Shown here in pieces: positions 9,020 to 17,879 of a stretch of DNA of 64,000 nucleotides. The stretch is from Pseudomonas putida. GTDB lineage: Bacteria > Pseudomonadota > Gammaproteobacteria > Pseudomonadales > Pseudomonadaceae. Position 1 is the first letter of the stretch, and each line of letters opens with the position of its first letter. The stretch is from assembly GCF_002741075.1 (NCBI RefSeq), contig NZ_CP016634.1, positions 1,256,501-1,320,500 of the forward strand, in the 5' to 3' direction. Under the pieces are notes generated by a model that saw only the letters and a program-made list of their open reading frames with translations, did no database searches and had not been told where the DNA came from. The position numbers and the translations under genes were made by a program.

Positions 9020-9694
9020 TCAGCAATCACGGGCAAGACGGTTATCGAAGCGCTGGATCGCTTCGACGAATGCCTCGGGGTGGAAGGCGAGGTGGTCGGG
9101 CGTATCGGTACGCACCGAGCCTGCCGGTTGCTGCTGCCAGCGACGTAGCAGCTGTGGGGTGGAGAAGATCTCCAGCCCGTAGATCCAGTTGGAGAGGATC
9201 ATCAGGGCTGAATAGTGCGCGCCCAGGGTCGTTGCTGCGCAGGCATCGGCGACCAGGCTGAGGGTGAAGTCGTGCTGGTAGGCGTCGAACACGCTGGCCA
9301 TGACACATACATCGGTCAATACGCCGAGGACCACCAAGTGCTCGATGCCTTGTTCACGGAGTTTCTGCGCCAGGTCTGTGCCATGGAAGGCGCTGTAGCG
9401 GTGCTTGTCCAGCACCACGTCGCCGGCCTGTGGCGCCAAGGTGTCGAGGATTTCTATCGCTGGGGTGCCAGCGCGGTAGGTGGTCGGTCGACCGTGCGCG
9501 TCCACGGGTTCGCCGGGGGCCAGGTTGTGGCCTTGGGCGTTGTTCACGTGGCGGGTGTAGATCACCGGGACGGCGAGGCGGCGGGCCGCGTCGATGAGGG
9601 CGCCGGCATTGCCGACGACCTCATCGAAACGCGCCAGGGGGAAGCCGTCTTCCTGTTGCAGGTCGATCACGAGAAGTGCGCTCTTGCAGGTCAT
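9020..9694 (-). CDS. Isochorismatase-family cysteine hydrolase
   Basis: A 224-residue cytoplasmic hydrolase. The catalytic triad of the family is visible: D11 (ALLVIDLQ), K97 (VVLDKHRYSAF) and C130 (GVLTDVCV). Relatives include ureidoacrylate (RutB-like), N-carbamoylsarcosine, nicotinamide and biuret hydrolases, all cleaving C-N bonds through a cysteine acyl intermediate. It is the first gene of a two-gene unit with the NCS1 permease, so its substrate is probably imported by that permease. The start has GAGAGAG upstream. It is preceded by an unusually long, structured non-coding stretch. Confidence 0.92.
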   Translation of the reverse strand: MTCKSALLVIDLQQEDGFPLARFDEVVGNAGALIDAARRLAVPVIYTRHVNNAQGHNLAPGEPVDAHGRPTTYRAGTPAIEILDTLAPQAGDVVLDKHRYSAFHGTDLAQKLREQGIEHLVVLGVLTDVCVMASVFDAYQHDFTLSLVADACAATTLGAHYSALMILSNWIYGLEIFSTPQLLRRWQQQPAGSVRTDTPDHLAFHPEAFVEAIQRFDNRLARDC

Positions 9695-10182
9695 GGTAAC
9701 TCTCTCGGGTACAGTGCCCCTGACGCCGTCGAAGGAGGCGCCTTGAGGGCGAACGAACAGTCGCAGCGCCCAGGTGAGCCGGGCGCTTTTGGAAAAGGTC
9801 GAGACGATGCTCGAAGAGGAGGCTTACGCGACTATCTGCCAGAACCCGTTCTGTTTGGCCGCCACGCAGGCAGGGAGGCGTGGCAAGGTGACCTGAGAGG
9901 GGGCTACCCCATGGCGAAGGAAGCCTTGCATGGCGCTGGGCACGGCATGCCTGTCATACCCGGCCACACGCGGGGCAGGGGTAGGACGACAGCCTGTGGT
10001 AGTGAAGAAAGTGCCCATGTGGGGTGCCCTGGAACAGTTGAACCAGGGAAAGCAATCTTCAGGCCATGATCAGTATTTTGGCTGTAAGGCGCATTTCACG
10101 CGCCTTTCGACAGCCCAGAGGATGAGTCTATTTTGGTATGCCGTAATACTGTGATACCAAAAGTAGCGAAGCGTGCCTGGGA
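9695..10182 (-). other. Structured intergenic region, possible long leader of the hydrolase-permease operon
   Basis: No convincing gene in 488 bases. Perfect or near-perfect inverted repeats are dense: AGCGCCC/GGGCGCT at 9765-9787 (four T follow on the plus strand), CAGAAC-CC-GTTCTG at 9840-9853, GCCACGC/GCGTGGC at 9861-9884, CCCTGG/CCAGGG near 10027-10048, and a two-step stem GGCTGT-AAGGCGC / GCGCCTT-TCG-ACAGCC at 10080-10115. The neighbours put this upstream of the minus-strand hydrolase gene. I tried to match glycine, guanidine and cobalamin aptamers and none fits. It may be a leader RNA, an sRNA, or operator-rich DNA. Confidence 0.45.
10131..10162. promoter_or_regulatory. Inverted repeat, candidate operator
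   Basis: TTTTGGTAT and ATACCAAAA are exact inverted arms of nine bases separated by 14 bases that contain GTAATAC. TGGTAT...ATACCA half sites are typical of dimeric repressors such as GntR-type proteins. It sits just past the cupin gene and ~440 bases before the hydrolase start, so it could control either the hydrolase-permease operon or nothing nearby. Confidence 0.45.
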
Positions 10183-10839
10183 TCAACAGGCCGTGAGGTC
10201 CAGCACCGCATCCTTGATCCAGACCCGGGCCCCAGCCTCGCCCGCCACCGCTTGGAACGCAGTGCCTGGCGGCAGACGCATCCAGCTCCAGGGGTGCAAC
10301 GCAAAGTCGTCCCCCCGTAACTGGCCGTCGAGCACGAACAGCTCCAGGCCTCGTGGGTTGGCAATCTCCAGCGTCTCTCCGGGCTCGGCCTGCAGCACCC
10401 ATACCCGCTCATGGGTGTTGTGCCACAGCGCCTGGCTACCCTGGTCGGGCACCTGCGCGACCACACGCTCGCGATCCTCGGGATGGAACTGGCGCAGGTG
10501 CACGAAGATGACGCAGCCCTCGGCCGCCCCCGGCGAGTGTTGGCTGCCGGGCGGGTTGCGTACGTAGCTGCCGGCCGGGTAGTGGCCATGTTCGTCCTCG
10601 AAGACCCCCTCTAGCACCAGGAACTCCTCGCCGCCCGGATGGGCGTGGGCATTGAACCGGCTGCCAGGGGCATAGCGCACCAGTGAGGTGGCCCGGGCCT
10701 GCTCCTGGCCGATGCGGAACAACAGGCGGCGCTCCACCCCAGCTTGGGGGCTGGGGATCCAAGGCAGGTCATGCCCTTGCACGATTACCGTTTGACGAAG
10801 GTCGGCATTGATCAGAGGCGGCATTGCCATCGAAGTCAT
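10183..10839 (-). CDS. ChrR-like double-cupin protein
   Basis: A 218-residue protein with two cupin folds. The first holds a metal-site pattern HAHPGGEEFLVLEG with a later histidine in PPGSQHSPG; the second (residues ~120-210) is degenerate in metal ligands. This organisation matches the ChrR-type cupin family, which includes the zinc-binding sensor part of anti-sigma ChrR and acetylacetone-cleaving-type dioxygenases, but the anti-sigma domain is absent. ATG 10839 lies two bases after AGAGGA; ATG 10830 is an alternative with more usual spacing. No sigma factor gene is adjacent, so an enzyme or sensor role is open. Confidence 0.82.
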   Translation of the reverse strand: MTSMAMPPLINADLRQTVIVQGHDLPWIPSPQAGVERRLLFRIGQEQARATSLVRYAPGSRFNAHAHPGGEEFLVLEGVFEDEHGHYPAGSYVRNPPGSQHSPGAAEGCVIFVHLRQFHPEDRERVVAQVPDQGSQALWHNTHERVWVLQAEPGETLEIANPRGLELFVLDGQLRGDDFALHPWSWMRLPPGTAFQAVAGEAGARVWIKDAVLDLTAC

Positions 10840-10893
10840 CTTCCTCTATGCGATCAGCTGATGATCCACCGCCGTCGCTGGAAAATCGAGGGC

Positions 10894-10919
10894 AAAAAAA
10901 GCCCAGCGTGCGCTGGGCT
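10894..10919 (-). terminator. Intrinsic terminator after the lipoprotein gene
   Basis: On the minus strand an eight-base perfect stem AGCCCAGC/GCTGGGCT with a four-base loop runs straight into seven T. It ends the transcript of the 10934-11563 lipoprotein gene. Confidence 0.85.
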
Positions 10920-10933
10920 GGGGCTTTACGGTC

Positions 10934-11563
10934 TCACTGCACGAGACCGTTGTACACCACCGTCGCCACGCCATCCTTCTTGATGGTCAGTTTGTTGCCT
11001 TCGGCCAGTGACTCGACGACTTCGGAGCAGCCATCGACTTCCTGCTTGCCGTCCACGTACTCGCCCTTGGTGTCGAAGCTGAAGACATAGGTGGAGGCTG
11101 GGCAGGCGTTACCGCCTTCTCCGGTGGACACCACCACGACGTACTTGCTAGGGCCGAACGAATAGGCTTTCTCGATGGTGACATAGCCGGTGGCTTCGGC
11201 ATCCTCGACGACCGACTCCATGACGTTCACGACGCCGGCGCGCGATGGGTACATCAGCGCGGTACCCAGCTCCATGCTCTGGATGCTGAAGGGGCCTGCG
11301 CTGTCGCCGCTGACCAGCAGCGTTTCGTAGGCCATGGTCGGTGCGGCGGGGGCCAGTTCCGGCGCTACCGGGGGCTTGGCGGCGAGCGCTTGCGGGGCCT
11401 GCGGGCTGACGCACTGGCCGCTTTCGCAGATGCGATCGCCTTTGCAATCGATATCCTTGGCGCATTGGCCGGCGGGCGCGCTGGCCTGGGTGGGGTTCTG
11501 CTCGGCTTTGTCGCAGCCGGCCAGGGCCAGCGCGATCAGGGTGCAGGCAAACAGACGCTTCAT
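10934..11563 (-). CDS. Putative outer-surface lipoprotein
   Basis: A 209-residue protein starting MKRLFACTLIALALAGC, a clear signal peptide with lipobox LAGC (Cys17). The start at 11563 is preferred over upstream in-frame codons because it begins the signal peptide and has AAAAGGACTTC upstream. A low-complexity linker contains a small CAKDIDCKGDRICESGQC motif with four cysteines after the lipid cysteine, resembling short disulfide-bonded repeats in other proteobacterial lipoproteins. The remaining ~130 residues are not recognised. Function unknown; the location should be the periplasmic face of a membrane. Confidence 0.82.
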   Translation of the reverse strand: MKRLFACTLIALALAGCDKAEQNPTQASAPAGQCAKDIDCKGDRICESGQCVSPQAPQALAAKPPVAPELAPAAPTMAYETLLVSGDSAGPFSIQSMELGTALMYPSRAGVVNVMESVVEDAEATGYVTIEKAYSFGPSKYVVVVSTGEGGNACPASTYVFSFDTKGEYVDGKQEVDGCSEVVESLAEGNKLTIKKDGVATVVYNGLVQ

Positions 11564-11653
11564 GGGGTGAAGTCCTTTTCCAGTCAGTGAGGTGGCACAA
11601 TAGTATCGCGCAATCGCGCCCGGTTGTCTCAAGCGCTTGATTTCAGAGGCGCA

Positions 11654-12517
11654 TCAGCGGGTGCCCGAGCGCTGTCGCTTGATCCGGTACATGTCGCGGT
11701 CGGCATGGCTGAGCAGTGCGTCGGCATCCTCGCCGTCCGCCGGGTAGCAGGCCACGCCGATGCTGCAGGAAGGCATTTTGATTTCGCCGAACTCGGCGCC
11801 CAGAGGCTCGGCCATGGCGGCGAGGATCTGCGCGATCTTTTCGGACACCGCGCTCTGCGACGAGGTGTCGGTCAGCAGCACGATGAACTCGTCCCCGCCC
11901 ATGCGTGCCACGGTGTCGGTCTCGCGCACGCAGGCTTCGAGCCGTCGCGCGACTGTGCACAGCACGCGGTCGCCCGCCGCGTGTCCGTGGACATCATTGA
12001 TGCCCTTGAAGTCGTTGATGTCCACGAACAGCAGCGCCAGCGTGCGCTGGTGGCGGTGCGCCGTGCGCAGGGCCGACGCCAGCCGGTCGTTGAACAGCGA
12101 GCGGTTGGTCAGCTTGGTCAGTGGGTCATGGTGGGCGAGAAAGCGCAGCTCGCTCTCGGCCTGGGCCAGGGCCGTGACGTTGCGCGCGACGCCGATGCGC
12201 GCCCCGACCTCATCGGACCAGAAGGCTGCCCACAGGATGTGCACCACCTCGCCATCCTTGCGGATGTAGCGGTTGCGAAAATCCACATGGGGTTGGCCAT
12301 TCATGATGCGGATGATCGAGGCGCGGGTGGCCTCCAGATCGTCGGGGTGCATGTAGTGGGTGATCGGGGTGCCGACCAACTCGCTGGCCCGATAGCCGAG
12401 CAGGGTTTCGCAGGCGTCGCTCACGAAGACGATGTCGTTGTCCCGGTCGACCACAAAGACCGTGTCCAGCATCAGGTGGATCAGTTTTGGGTAAAGCGCT
12501 TGGAGGTCGACGGGCAT
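11654..12517 (-). CDS. PAS-GGDEF diguanylate cyclase
   Basis: A 287-residue soluble protein. Residues ~10-125 are a PAS domain (DTVFVVDRDNDIVFVSDACETLLGY...RYIRKDGEVVHI) and ~130-285 a GGDEF domain with DPLTKLTNRSLFNDRL and the intact signature ARMGGDEF. It should make cyclic di-GMP in response to a PAS-sensed cue. There is no EAL domain. It is the second diguanylate cyclase in the window. Confidence 0.9.
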   Translation of the reverse strand: MPVDLQALYPKLIHLMLDTVFVVDRDNDIVFVSDACETLLGYRASELVGTPITHYMHPDDLEATRASIIRIMNGQPHVDFRNRYIRKDGEVVHILWAAFWSDEVGARIGVARNVTALAQAESELRFLAHHDPLTKLTNRSLFNDRLASALRTAHRHQRTLALLFVDINDFKGINDVHGHAAGDRVLCTVARRLEACVRETDTVARMGGDEFIVLLTDTSSQSAVSEKIAQILAAMAEPLGAEFGEIKMPSCSIGVACYPADGEDADALLSHADRDMYRIKRQRSGTR

Positions 12518-12759
12518 AGGTCACGGAAATCCGGTACAGGGGTGTTCGCGGCGCAAGACAGCATACAAGGGTCATGCCCGTGTCACTACTGGGGTGGGAA
12601 AGAAATCCCTCGGTGTCGATGGCCGGCAGATCGTTCAACTTCTTCTAGAGTTTCGCTATGGGGTCGAAATCGTCTGGAGTTACAGGGCCGGGTAGTCGCG
12701 GTTGAAATCTTCGGACATACCGGCCAGGCTCTGCAGCTTTTGATCCTGGAGTCAACGAG

Positions 12760-13053
12760 ATGTGGGGAAAACCTGCGCGCCAGAGCCCGTCGTGGGTCTT
12801 GTGCACCTTGCTTGCCATCAACTTGGGGTTGGCCGCCGGCTGTAGCAGCAAGGCCAGCACGTCTCGATACGCAGCAGCGGGGTCGAACTGCTATGCCAAG
12901 GCGTTGCCGACGGCGGGTGAGGGCGGTCTGGCCTGGGGCGCGAGCATGAGCATTGCCCGGCAGAAGTCCCTTCACAACTGCATGCGCTACGCCAGCCGTT
13001 CCGGCGGTACGCCGCATACGTGCCAGGTGGTATTGGCCAAATGCAAGCGCTGA
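12760..13053 (+). CDS. Small lipoprotein
   Basis: A 97-residue protein beginning with a basic N-terminus, a hydrophobic helix (VLCTLLAINLGL) and lipobox LAAGC (Cys28). The mature part of ~70 residues has four cysteines and a basic end. GGAG lies eight bases before the ATG. No homologous family is recognised. It is isolated between the PAS-GGDEF gene and the molybdoenzyme operon. Confidence 0.7.
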   Translation: MWGKPARQSPSWVLCTLLAINLGLAAGCSSKASTSRYAAAGSNCYAKALPTAGEGGLAWGASMSIARQKSLHNCMRYASRSGGTPHTCQVVLAKCKR

Positions 13054-13298
13054 TGGCCAGCGCAACCTGAGCGAATGTCTTCATCCTTTTTGTCTATGGC
13101 AAAAATTCGTACATCGGCGCGACAAGTTGTCTGCTTGACTTTGCCAGGGGCGTAATCGTTGCGTTAAACTTGACGTCAGGGTCAGTTTTTGTGATTTCCA
13201 CTCCGACCTTGCTTTCGGAACGTCAATGATTCCGCCCTCCGAGCTCTCAAGTACCAGAATACGTCATGGGCAGACTCGCTCTGCCCAGAGGATGAAGC

Positions 13299-16130
13299 AT
13301 GACCAACCGTGATATTTCCCGGCGCGCCTTCCTGCAAGGCGGCGTGATCGCGGGCGTAGGGGTGACCCTCGCGCCGCTCGGCAGCCCAGCCTTTGCCGCC
13401 CTGATGGAAAACAGTGTCACCACTTCGCCGCAGAAGTGGATGAGCCATGACGGCAAGACACGTTTTCGCAACGATGCGCTGTCCAAGGTGTGCGGCAACA
13501 AGGTGTTCGCCCGCGACATCCGCGCCAAGGACATGCCCGGCTGGCCCCAGCAGCAGGGCCACGCGCTGCTGCTCAAGACCATCAAGGCTGACCGCATCTA
13601 TGCAGGCCTGGACCTTGCCTGGCTGGGCGCCGACCTGCAGCCGGACCGCGTCGTCACTGCCGAAGACCTGCACAAGGACGGCATCGCCTGGCCCGAGGCT
13701 CACTCGCCAGACCCACTGCTGCCGCCTGGCAAGGTGCCGATGTTCATCGGCCACCCCGTCGCGATCCTGATCTGGAACGATTTCGAGCGTTACCGCCAGG
13801 CCAAGCTCAAGCTGCAGTTCAACGACAAAGCGATCCGCTATGGCGCCCAGGCGCCGCTGTACCAGGGCGACCCCTATGGCAGCTTCCGTTTCGTGCGGGT
13901 GGCGGGCAAGACGCCGTTCGAGGATGACGAGTTCTCCAGCCTGAAGAATTCCATGCTGTTCCCCACCATCCTCAACCGTAAACCGGTCTGGACCAACGAA
14001 CCCAAGCAGCACGGCACCCTTACCGAGCAAGGGCTGTTCTACGCCAACCGTATGGCCGACCAGCTCAAGCAGGCCCCCGAGGGATGGCTGGTGTTCGACG
14101 AGCGCTACAAGACGCCTTCGATCGAGCCGGCGGCGCTGGAGCCGGACAACGGCAATGGCTGGTACGACCCGCAAAGCGGCACGCTGCATTTCGTGGTCGC
14201 GACCCAGTGCCCCTTCGAGGTGGCGCAGGAATGCGTGCACATGATCAAGCCGTCGCGCTTTGGCCTCAAGACGCTGAACATGCACCCGGGCTACACGGTC
14301 GGCTACGGCTCCAAGGACAACAACATCTTCGTGTTCTACGCCGCCGTCGCCGCCCTGTATGGCAATGGTGTGCCCGTGCGCCTGGCCAATGACCGCTACG
14401 AGCAGTTCCAGAGTGGCATCAAGCGCCATCCGTTCGACATCCACTACCAACTGGCGGTGGACAAGAAGGACATGTCGTTCAAGATCTTCCGCGCCGACAT
14501 GAGTGTCGACGGTGGCGGACGCGCCAACTACAGCGCCTCGGTGGCCGCCGTGGGCGCGACCGCGGCGCAGTCGATCTACTACATGCCGCAGAGCGACCTG
14601 GCCGTGACCGCCTACCATTCCCGAGGTGTCGAGGCCGGCTCCATGCGTGGCTACGGCACCCTGCAGACCATGGCCGCGACCGAGATGATGGTCGATGAGA
14701 TCGCCGGTCGCCTGGGGGTGGATGCCATCGAGCTGCGCCGTGTCAATGCCCTGAAGTCGGGCATGAAGAACACCCAGGGCGCCGTGCCTGCTGGTGCCCT
14801 GCGTCTGCACGAGATCCTCGACAAGGCCAGCGCCCACGAGCTGTGGAAGAACCGCGACGCCTACAAAAAGTCCATGGAAGCCAAGGACGCCGACAACTGG
14901 TACGGCGTGGGCTTCGCTATCTGCCAGAAAGACTTCGGCACCGGCGCCGAAGCACCCATGGCGAGCATCGAGTTCACCGCCGACGGGCGCATCAGCCTGC
15001 GCCATATCGGCACCGAGCTGGGCACGGGCATGTCGACCTCGCAGGCGTTCGTGGTCAGCGACTTCCTGGGGCGTCCGGCCGACGAAGTGAAAACCGCCGA
15101 AACCGAGTGGCCGGAGCTGCAACTGGCCACCCACGGCAACCCCTACCTGATGAGCCAGGCCGAGCAGGACGCCGCCCTGCGCGACCCGCGCTGGGTCGGC
15201 AAGCTGGCCTCACCATCCTCGGCGACCAACTCGGCGTTCTACTTCAGCCACGCCACGCGCGAAGCTGCACGGGTGCTGTTCAACCACGGCCTGTGGCCGG
15301 CCGCGCTGTCGCTCTGGCGCCAGGGCCCGTTCGGCGGGCAGGCCAACCCGTTGGTGGTGCGCCGCGAGAACGCGGTCTGGGTCAACGGTGAACTCACCGG
15401 CAATGGCCTGGCACCGATCCCGTTCGCCGAGCTGGCCAAGAAGGCCCACGAGATGGGGCTGGTGACCGGCGTCAGCGTTCACGCGTTCAACCGCTGGAGC
15501 TGGGCCGAGTCCGACTTCGTCATCGATGGCGTGCGTGAGCGAGTGCCGCTCGATGCGATGGCCGTCAAGTATGGCGACGGCGCGCCGAACGCGAAGAAAG
15601 CGCAGATGAGCAGCGCCAGCTACCACCTGCTGGACCGGCAGAACGCCGCGTACCCGGCCACCCAGTTGAACAACGCCATGGTGACCTACTACAGCCCGGT
15701 GGCGACCCTGGTGCAGGTGAAGGTGAACAAGGGCAGCGGCCAGGTGCAAGTGCTCAACCACCACAGTTGGGTGGAGTGCGGTCGTGTGTTGGTGCCCGAA
15801 CTGGTCAAGGGCCAGCTCGAAGGCGGCATCGCCATGGGTATCGGCCATGCACTGACCGAAGAAATGCCGTTGTACGAAGGTGGCCCGGGCGAGGGCGACT
15901 GGAACTTCAACCGCTATCGCTTGCCGATGGCCAAGGACGTGGCGGTGTGGCAGCAGACCTCGGAAATCCTGCCGCCGCTGTCACCGACCGACCCCTCCAA
16001 GGGCATCGCCGAAGTGGTGATGATCCCGGTGGTCGGCGCGATCGGCAATGCCGTGGCCCATGCCATCGGCAAGCGTGTTCGCGACCTGCCCATCACCCCC
16101 GCCCGCGTCAAGGAGGCCCTCAATGGCTAA
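13299..16130 (+). CDS. iorB: Molybdenum hydroxylase large subunit (isoquinoline 1-oxidoreductase beta type)
   Basis: A 943-residue molybdopterin-cytosine-dinucleotide-binding subunit of the xanthine oxidase family. The N-terminus has a Tat signal (SRRAFLQGG, then a hydrophobic stretch ending AFA), so the folded enzyme is exported to the periplasm. Conserved segments include GSMRGYGTLQTM, and near the end SDFLGRPADEVKT and GIAMGIGHALTEE. Its partners are the 2Fe-2S subunit, a triheme cytochrome and cofactor maturation factors directly downstream. The family hydroxylates N-heterocycles or oxidises aldehydes; the substrate is not readable here. P. putida KT2440 has the same gene set, as far as I recall. 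Confidence 0.9.
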   Translation: MTNRDISRRAFLQGGVIAGVGVTLAPLGSPAFAALMENSVTTSPQKWMSHDGKTRFRNDALSKVCGNKVFARDIRAKDMPGWPQQQGHALLLKTIKADRIYAGLDLAWLGADLQPDRVVTAEDLHKDGIAWPEAHSPDPLLPPGKVPMFIGHPVAILIWNDFERYRQAKLKLQFNDKAIRYGAQAPLYQGDPYGSFRFVRVAGKTPFEDDEFSSLKNSMLFPTILNRKPVWTNEPKQHGTLTEQGLFYANRMADQLKQAPEGWLVFDERYKTPSIEPAALEPDNGNGWYDPQSGTLHFVVATQCPFEVAQECVHMIKPSRFGLKTLNMHPGYTVGYGSKDNNIFVFYAAVAALYGNGVPVRLANDRYEQFQSGIKRHPFDIHYQLAVDKKDMSFKIFRADMSVDGGGRANYSASVAAVGATAAQSIYYMPQSDLAVTAYHSRGVEAGSMRGYGTLQTMAATEMMVDEIAGRLGVDAIELRRVNALKSGMKNTQGAVPAGALRLHEILDKASAHELWKNRDAYKKSMEAKDADNWYGVGFAICQKDFGTGAEAPMASIEFTADGRISLRHIGTELGTGMSTSQAFVVSDFLGRPADEVKTAETEWPELQLATHGNPYLMSQAEQDAALRDPRWVGKLASPSSATNSAFYFSHATREAARVLFNHGLWPAALSLWRQGPFGGQANPLVVRRENAVWVNGELTGNGLAPIPFAELAKKAHEMGLVTGVSVHAFNRWSWAESDFVIDGVRERVPLDAMAVKYGDGAPNAKKAQMSSASYHLLDRQNAAYPATQLNNAMVTYYSPVATLVQVKVNKGSGQVQVLNHHSWVECGRVLVPELVKGQLEGGIAMGIGHALTEEMPLYEGGPGEGDWNFNRYRLPMAKDVAVWQQTSEILPPLSPTDPSKGIAEVVMIPVVGAIGNAVAHAIGKRVRDLPITPARVKEALNG

Positions 16131-16662
16131 CCGTCCGCTTCAAATGACCTTGAATGGTCAATCCGTCGGTCCGGCCGAAGTGCCTGAAGACCTGGCGATG
16201 ATCGACTACCTGCACGAATACCAGAACCTTACCGGCTCCCGCCTGGGCTGTGGCCAGGGCATCTGTCACGCCTGCGTGGTGATCGTCGACAACCCCGATG
16301 GCACCAGCGAAGAAGTGCGCACCTGCATCACTGGCGCGCATTACTTCGAAGGCAAGAAGGTGCGCACTATCGAGGGCCACGCCAAGCATGACGAGGCGGG
16401 CAACCTGAGCGAGCTGAACCCGATCCAGCAGAAGTTCGTCGACCGCTTTGCCTTCCAGTGCAGCTACTGCGCGCCGGGCTTCGTCAACGCCGCCACCGTG
16501 CTGGTGGAAAAGGCCCAGCGCCAGCCGCTGAAAAAGAGCGAGCTCGAAGGCGCCATCGAAGCGAGCCTGGGCCACCACATCTGCCGCTGCACCGGGTACG
16601 TGCGTTACTACGACGCCACCCGCGAGGTGCTCAGCGACCTCGGCCTGGTCAAGGAGGGTTGA
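16123..16662 (+). CDS. iorA: Molybdenum hydroxylase 2Fe-2S subunit
   Basis: A 179-residue small subunit with both 2Fe-2S sites: a plant-ferredoxin-type set in GCGQGICHACVV with the later CITGAH, and the CSYCAPG...HHICRCTGYVRYY set that sits near the Mo cofactor. It carries electrons from the large subunit to the cytochrome. The ATG at 16123 is chosen because AAGGAGG lies six bases upstream and it overlaps the iorB stop by eight bases, which implies translational coupling. It has no signal peptide and is expected to travel with the Tat-exported large subunit. Confidence 0.93.
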   Translation: MANRPLQMTLNGQSVGPAEVPEDLAMIDYLHEYQNLTGSRLGCGQGICHACVVIVDNPDGTSEEVRTCITGAHYFEGKKVRTIEGHAKHDEAGNLSELNPIQQKFVDRFAFQCSYCAPGFVNAATVLVEKAQRQPLKKSELEGAIEASLGHHICRCTGYVRYYDATREVLSDLGLVKEG

Positions 16663-16664
16663 GC

Positions 16665-17876
16665 ATGAGGCACGTTCTTTCGGGCCTGGCGCTGGCCGTG
16701 GGTGCGGCGCTGTCGCTCGGTGTACAGGCGGCCGATCAGGCGCAGGTCAAGCGCGGCGAGTACCTGGCCCGCGCGGCCGACTGCATGGCCTGCCACACGG
16801 CCGAAGGCGGCGCGCCGTTCGCCGGCGGCCTGCCGATCCATTCGCCGTTCGGCACCATCTACGGCACCAACATCACCTCGGACAAGCAGTTCGGCATCGG
16901 TGACTACAGCAGCGATGAATTCTTCGCCGCCCTCACCGAGGGCAAGCGCAAGGACGGCGCCAACCTGTACCCGGCGATGCCCTACACCTCGTATCACCTG
17001 ATCAAACGAGAAGATGCCGACGCCATCCACGCTTACCTAATGACCGTGCCGCCGATCAACCGGCCCGCGCCTGAAACCAGCCTGAGCTTCCCGTTCAACG
17101 TGCGCATGGGCCTGGCCGGCTGGAACATGCTGTACGGCAAGAGCGTGCAGTTGCAGGCCACCGAGGGCAAGAGCGAGGCCTGGCAGCGCGGGCAGTACAT
17201 GGTGGAGGTGCTTGGCCACTGCGGCGAATGCCACACCCCGCGTAACCGCATCGGCGCCCTGGAGCAGGACAAGCGCCTGACCGGCGGCCTGCTGGCCGGC
17301 TACCTGGCGCCCAGCCTGCTGGCCCAGGATCTGGCCGAGCGCGGCTGGACCCAACCGGACCTGACCACCTTCCTCAAGCACGGCATCAGCGCTCAGGGCA
17401 GCATGTTCAACGAGATGTTCCCGGTGGTGCACCATAGCACCCAGCATCTGGACGACGCCGACCTGTCCGCCATGGCCACCTACCTGCTGGGCGACCAGCC
17501 GCCCCAGGCCAAGGTGGTGCAGGCCGTGCCGGTGGAACAGCTCGGCGAAAGCGCCAAGCGTGGCCGCCAGCAGTACCTCAATGTCTGCGCCGGCTGCCAT
17601 GGTGTCGAGGGCGAGGGCAAGCCGCACATCGCGGTGGCCATGCAAGGCAACACCGTGCTGCGCCAAGCCGACTCGCGCAACCTGGCCAAGGTCGTCCTCG
17701 AAGGTATCCGCGAGCAGCAGTTCACCGGTTTCGAGCGCATGCAGCCCATGCCGGGCTTTGCCGACAAACTCGACGATGGGCAGGTCACCGACCTGGTCAA
17801 CTACCTGCGTGAAGCGTGGGGCGGGCTGCCCGGTGACCTGAATACCCAGCAGTTGGCGAACCTTAAGACGGAGTGA
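16665..17876 (+). CDS. Triheme periplasmic cytochrome c subunit
   Basis: A 403-residue protein with a cleavable signal (MRHVLSGLALAVGAALSLGVQA) and three haem c sites: CMACH, CGECH and CAGCH. This is the layout of the cytochrome subunits of membrane-bound alcohol/aldehyde dehydrogenases and IorAB-type enzymes. It should pass electrons from the molybdenum enzyme to the respiratory chain. GGAGGG lies nine bases before the ATG, and the gene begins two bases after iorA ends. Earlier in-frame codons exist but overlap iorA and would lose the signal peptide. Confidence 0.93.
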   Translation: MRHVLSGLALAVGAALSLGVQAADQAQVKRGEYLARAADCMACHTAEGGAPFAGGLPIHSPFGTIYGTNITSDKQFGIGDYSSDEFFAALTEGKRKDGANLYPAMPYTSYHLIKREDADAIHAYLMTVPPINRPAPETSLSFPFNVRMGLAGWNMLYGKSVQLQATEGKSEAWQRGQYMVEVLGHCGECHTPRNRIGALEQDKRLTGGLLAGYLAPSLLAQDLAERGWTQPDLTTFLKHGISAQGSMFNEMFPVVHHSTQHLDDADLSAMATYLLGDQPPQAKVVQAVPVEQLGESAKRGRQQYLNVCAGCHGVEGEGKPHIAVAMQGNTVLRQADSRNLAKVVLEGIREQQFTGFERMQPMPGFADKLDDGQVTDLVNYLREAWGGLPGDLNTQQLANLKTE

Positions 17877-17879
17877 GTC

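Noticed and set aside
9695..10182. Glycine or guanidine riboswitch
   Set aside because: Short pieces such as CTCTCAGGTCA and GGCGAAGGAAGCC look suggestive, but they do not fall in the right order or pairing for either aptamer.
13182..15134. A 650-codon minus-strand open frame
   Set aside because: Antisense to the molybdenum hydroxylase large subunit, with low-complexity His/Gly/Val composition and no recognisable domain.
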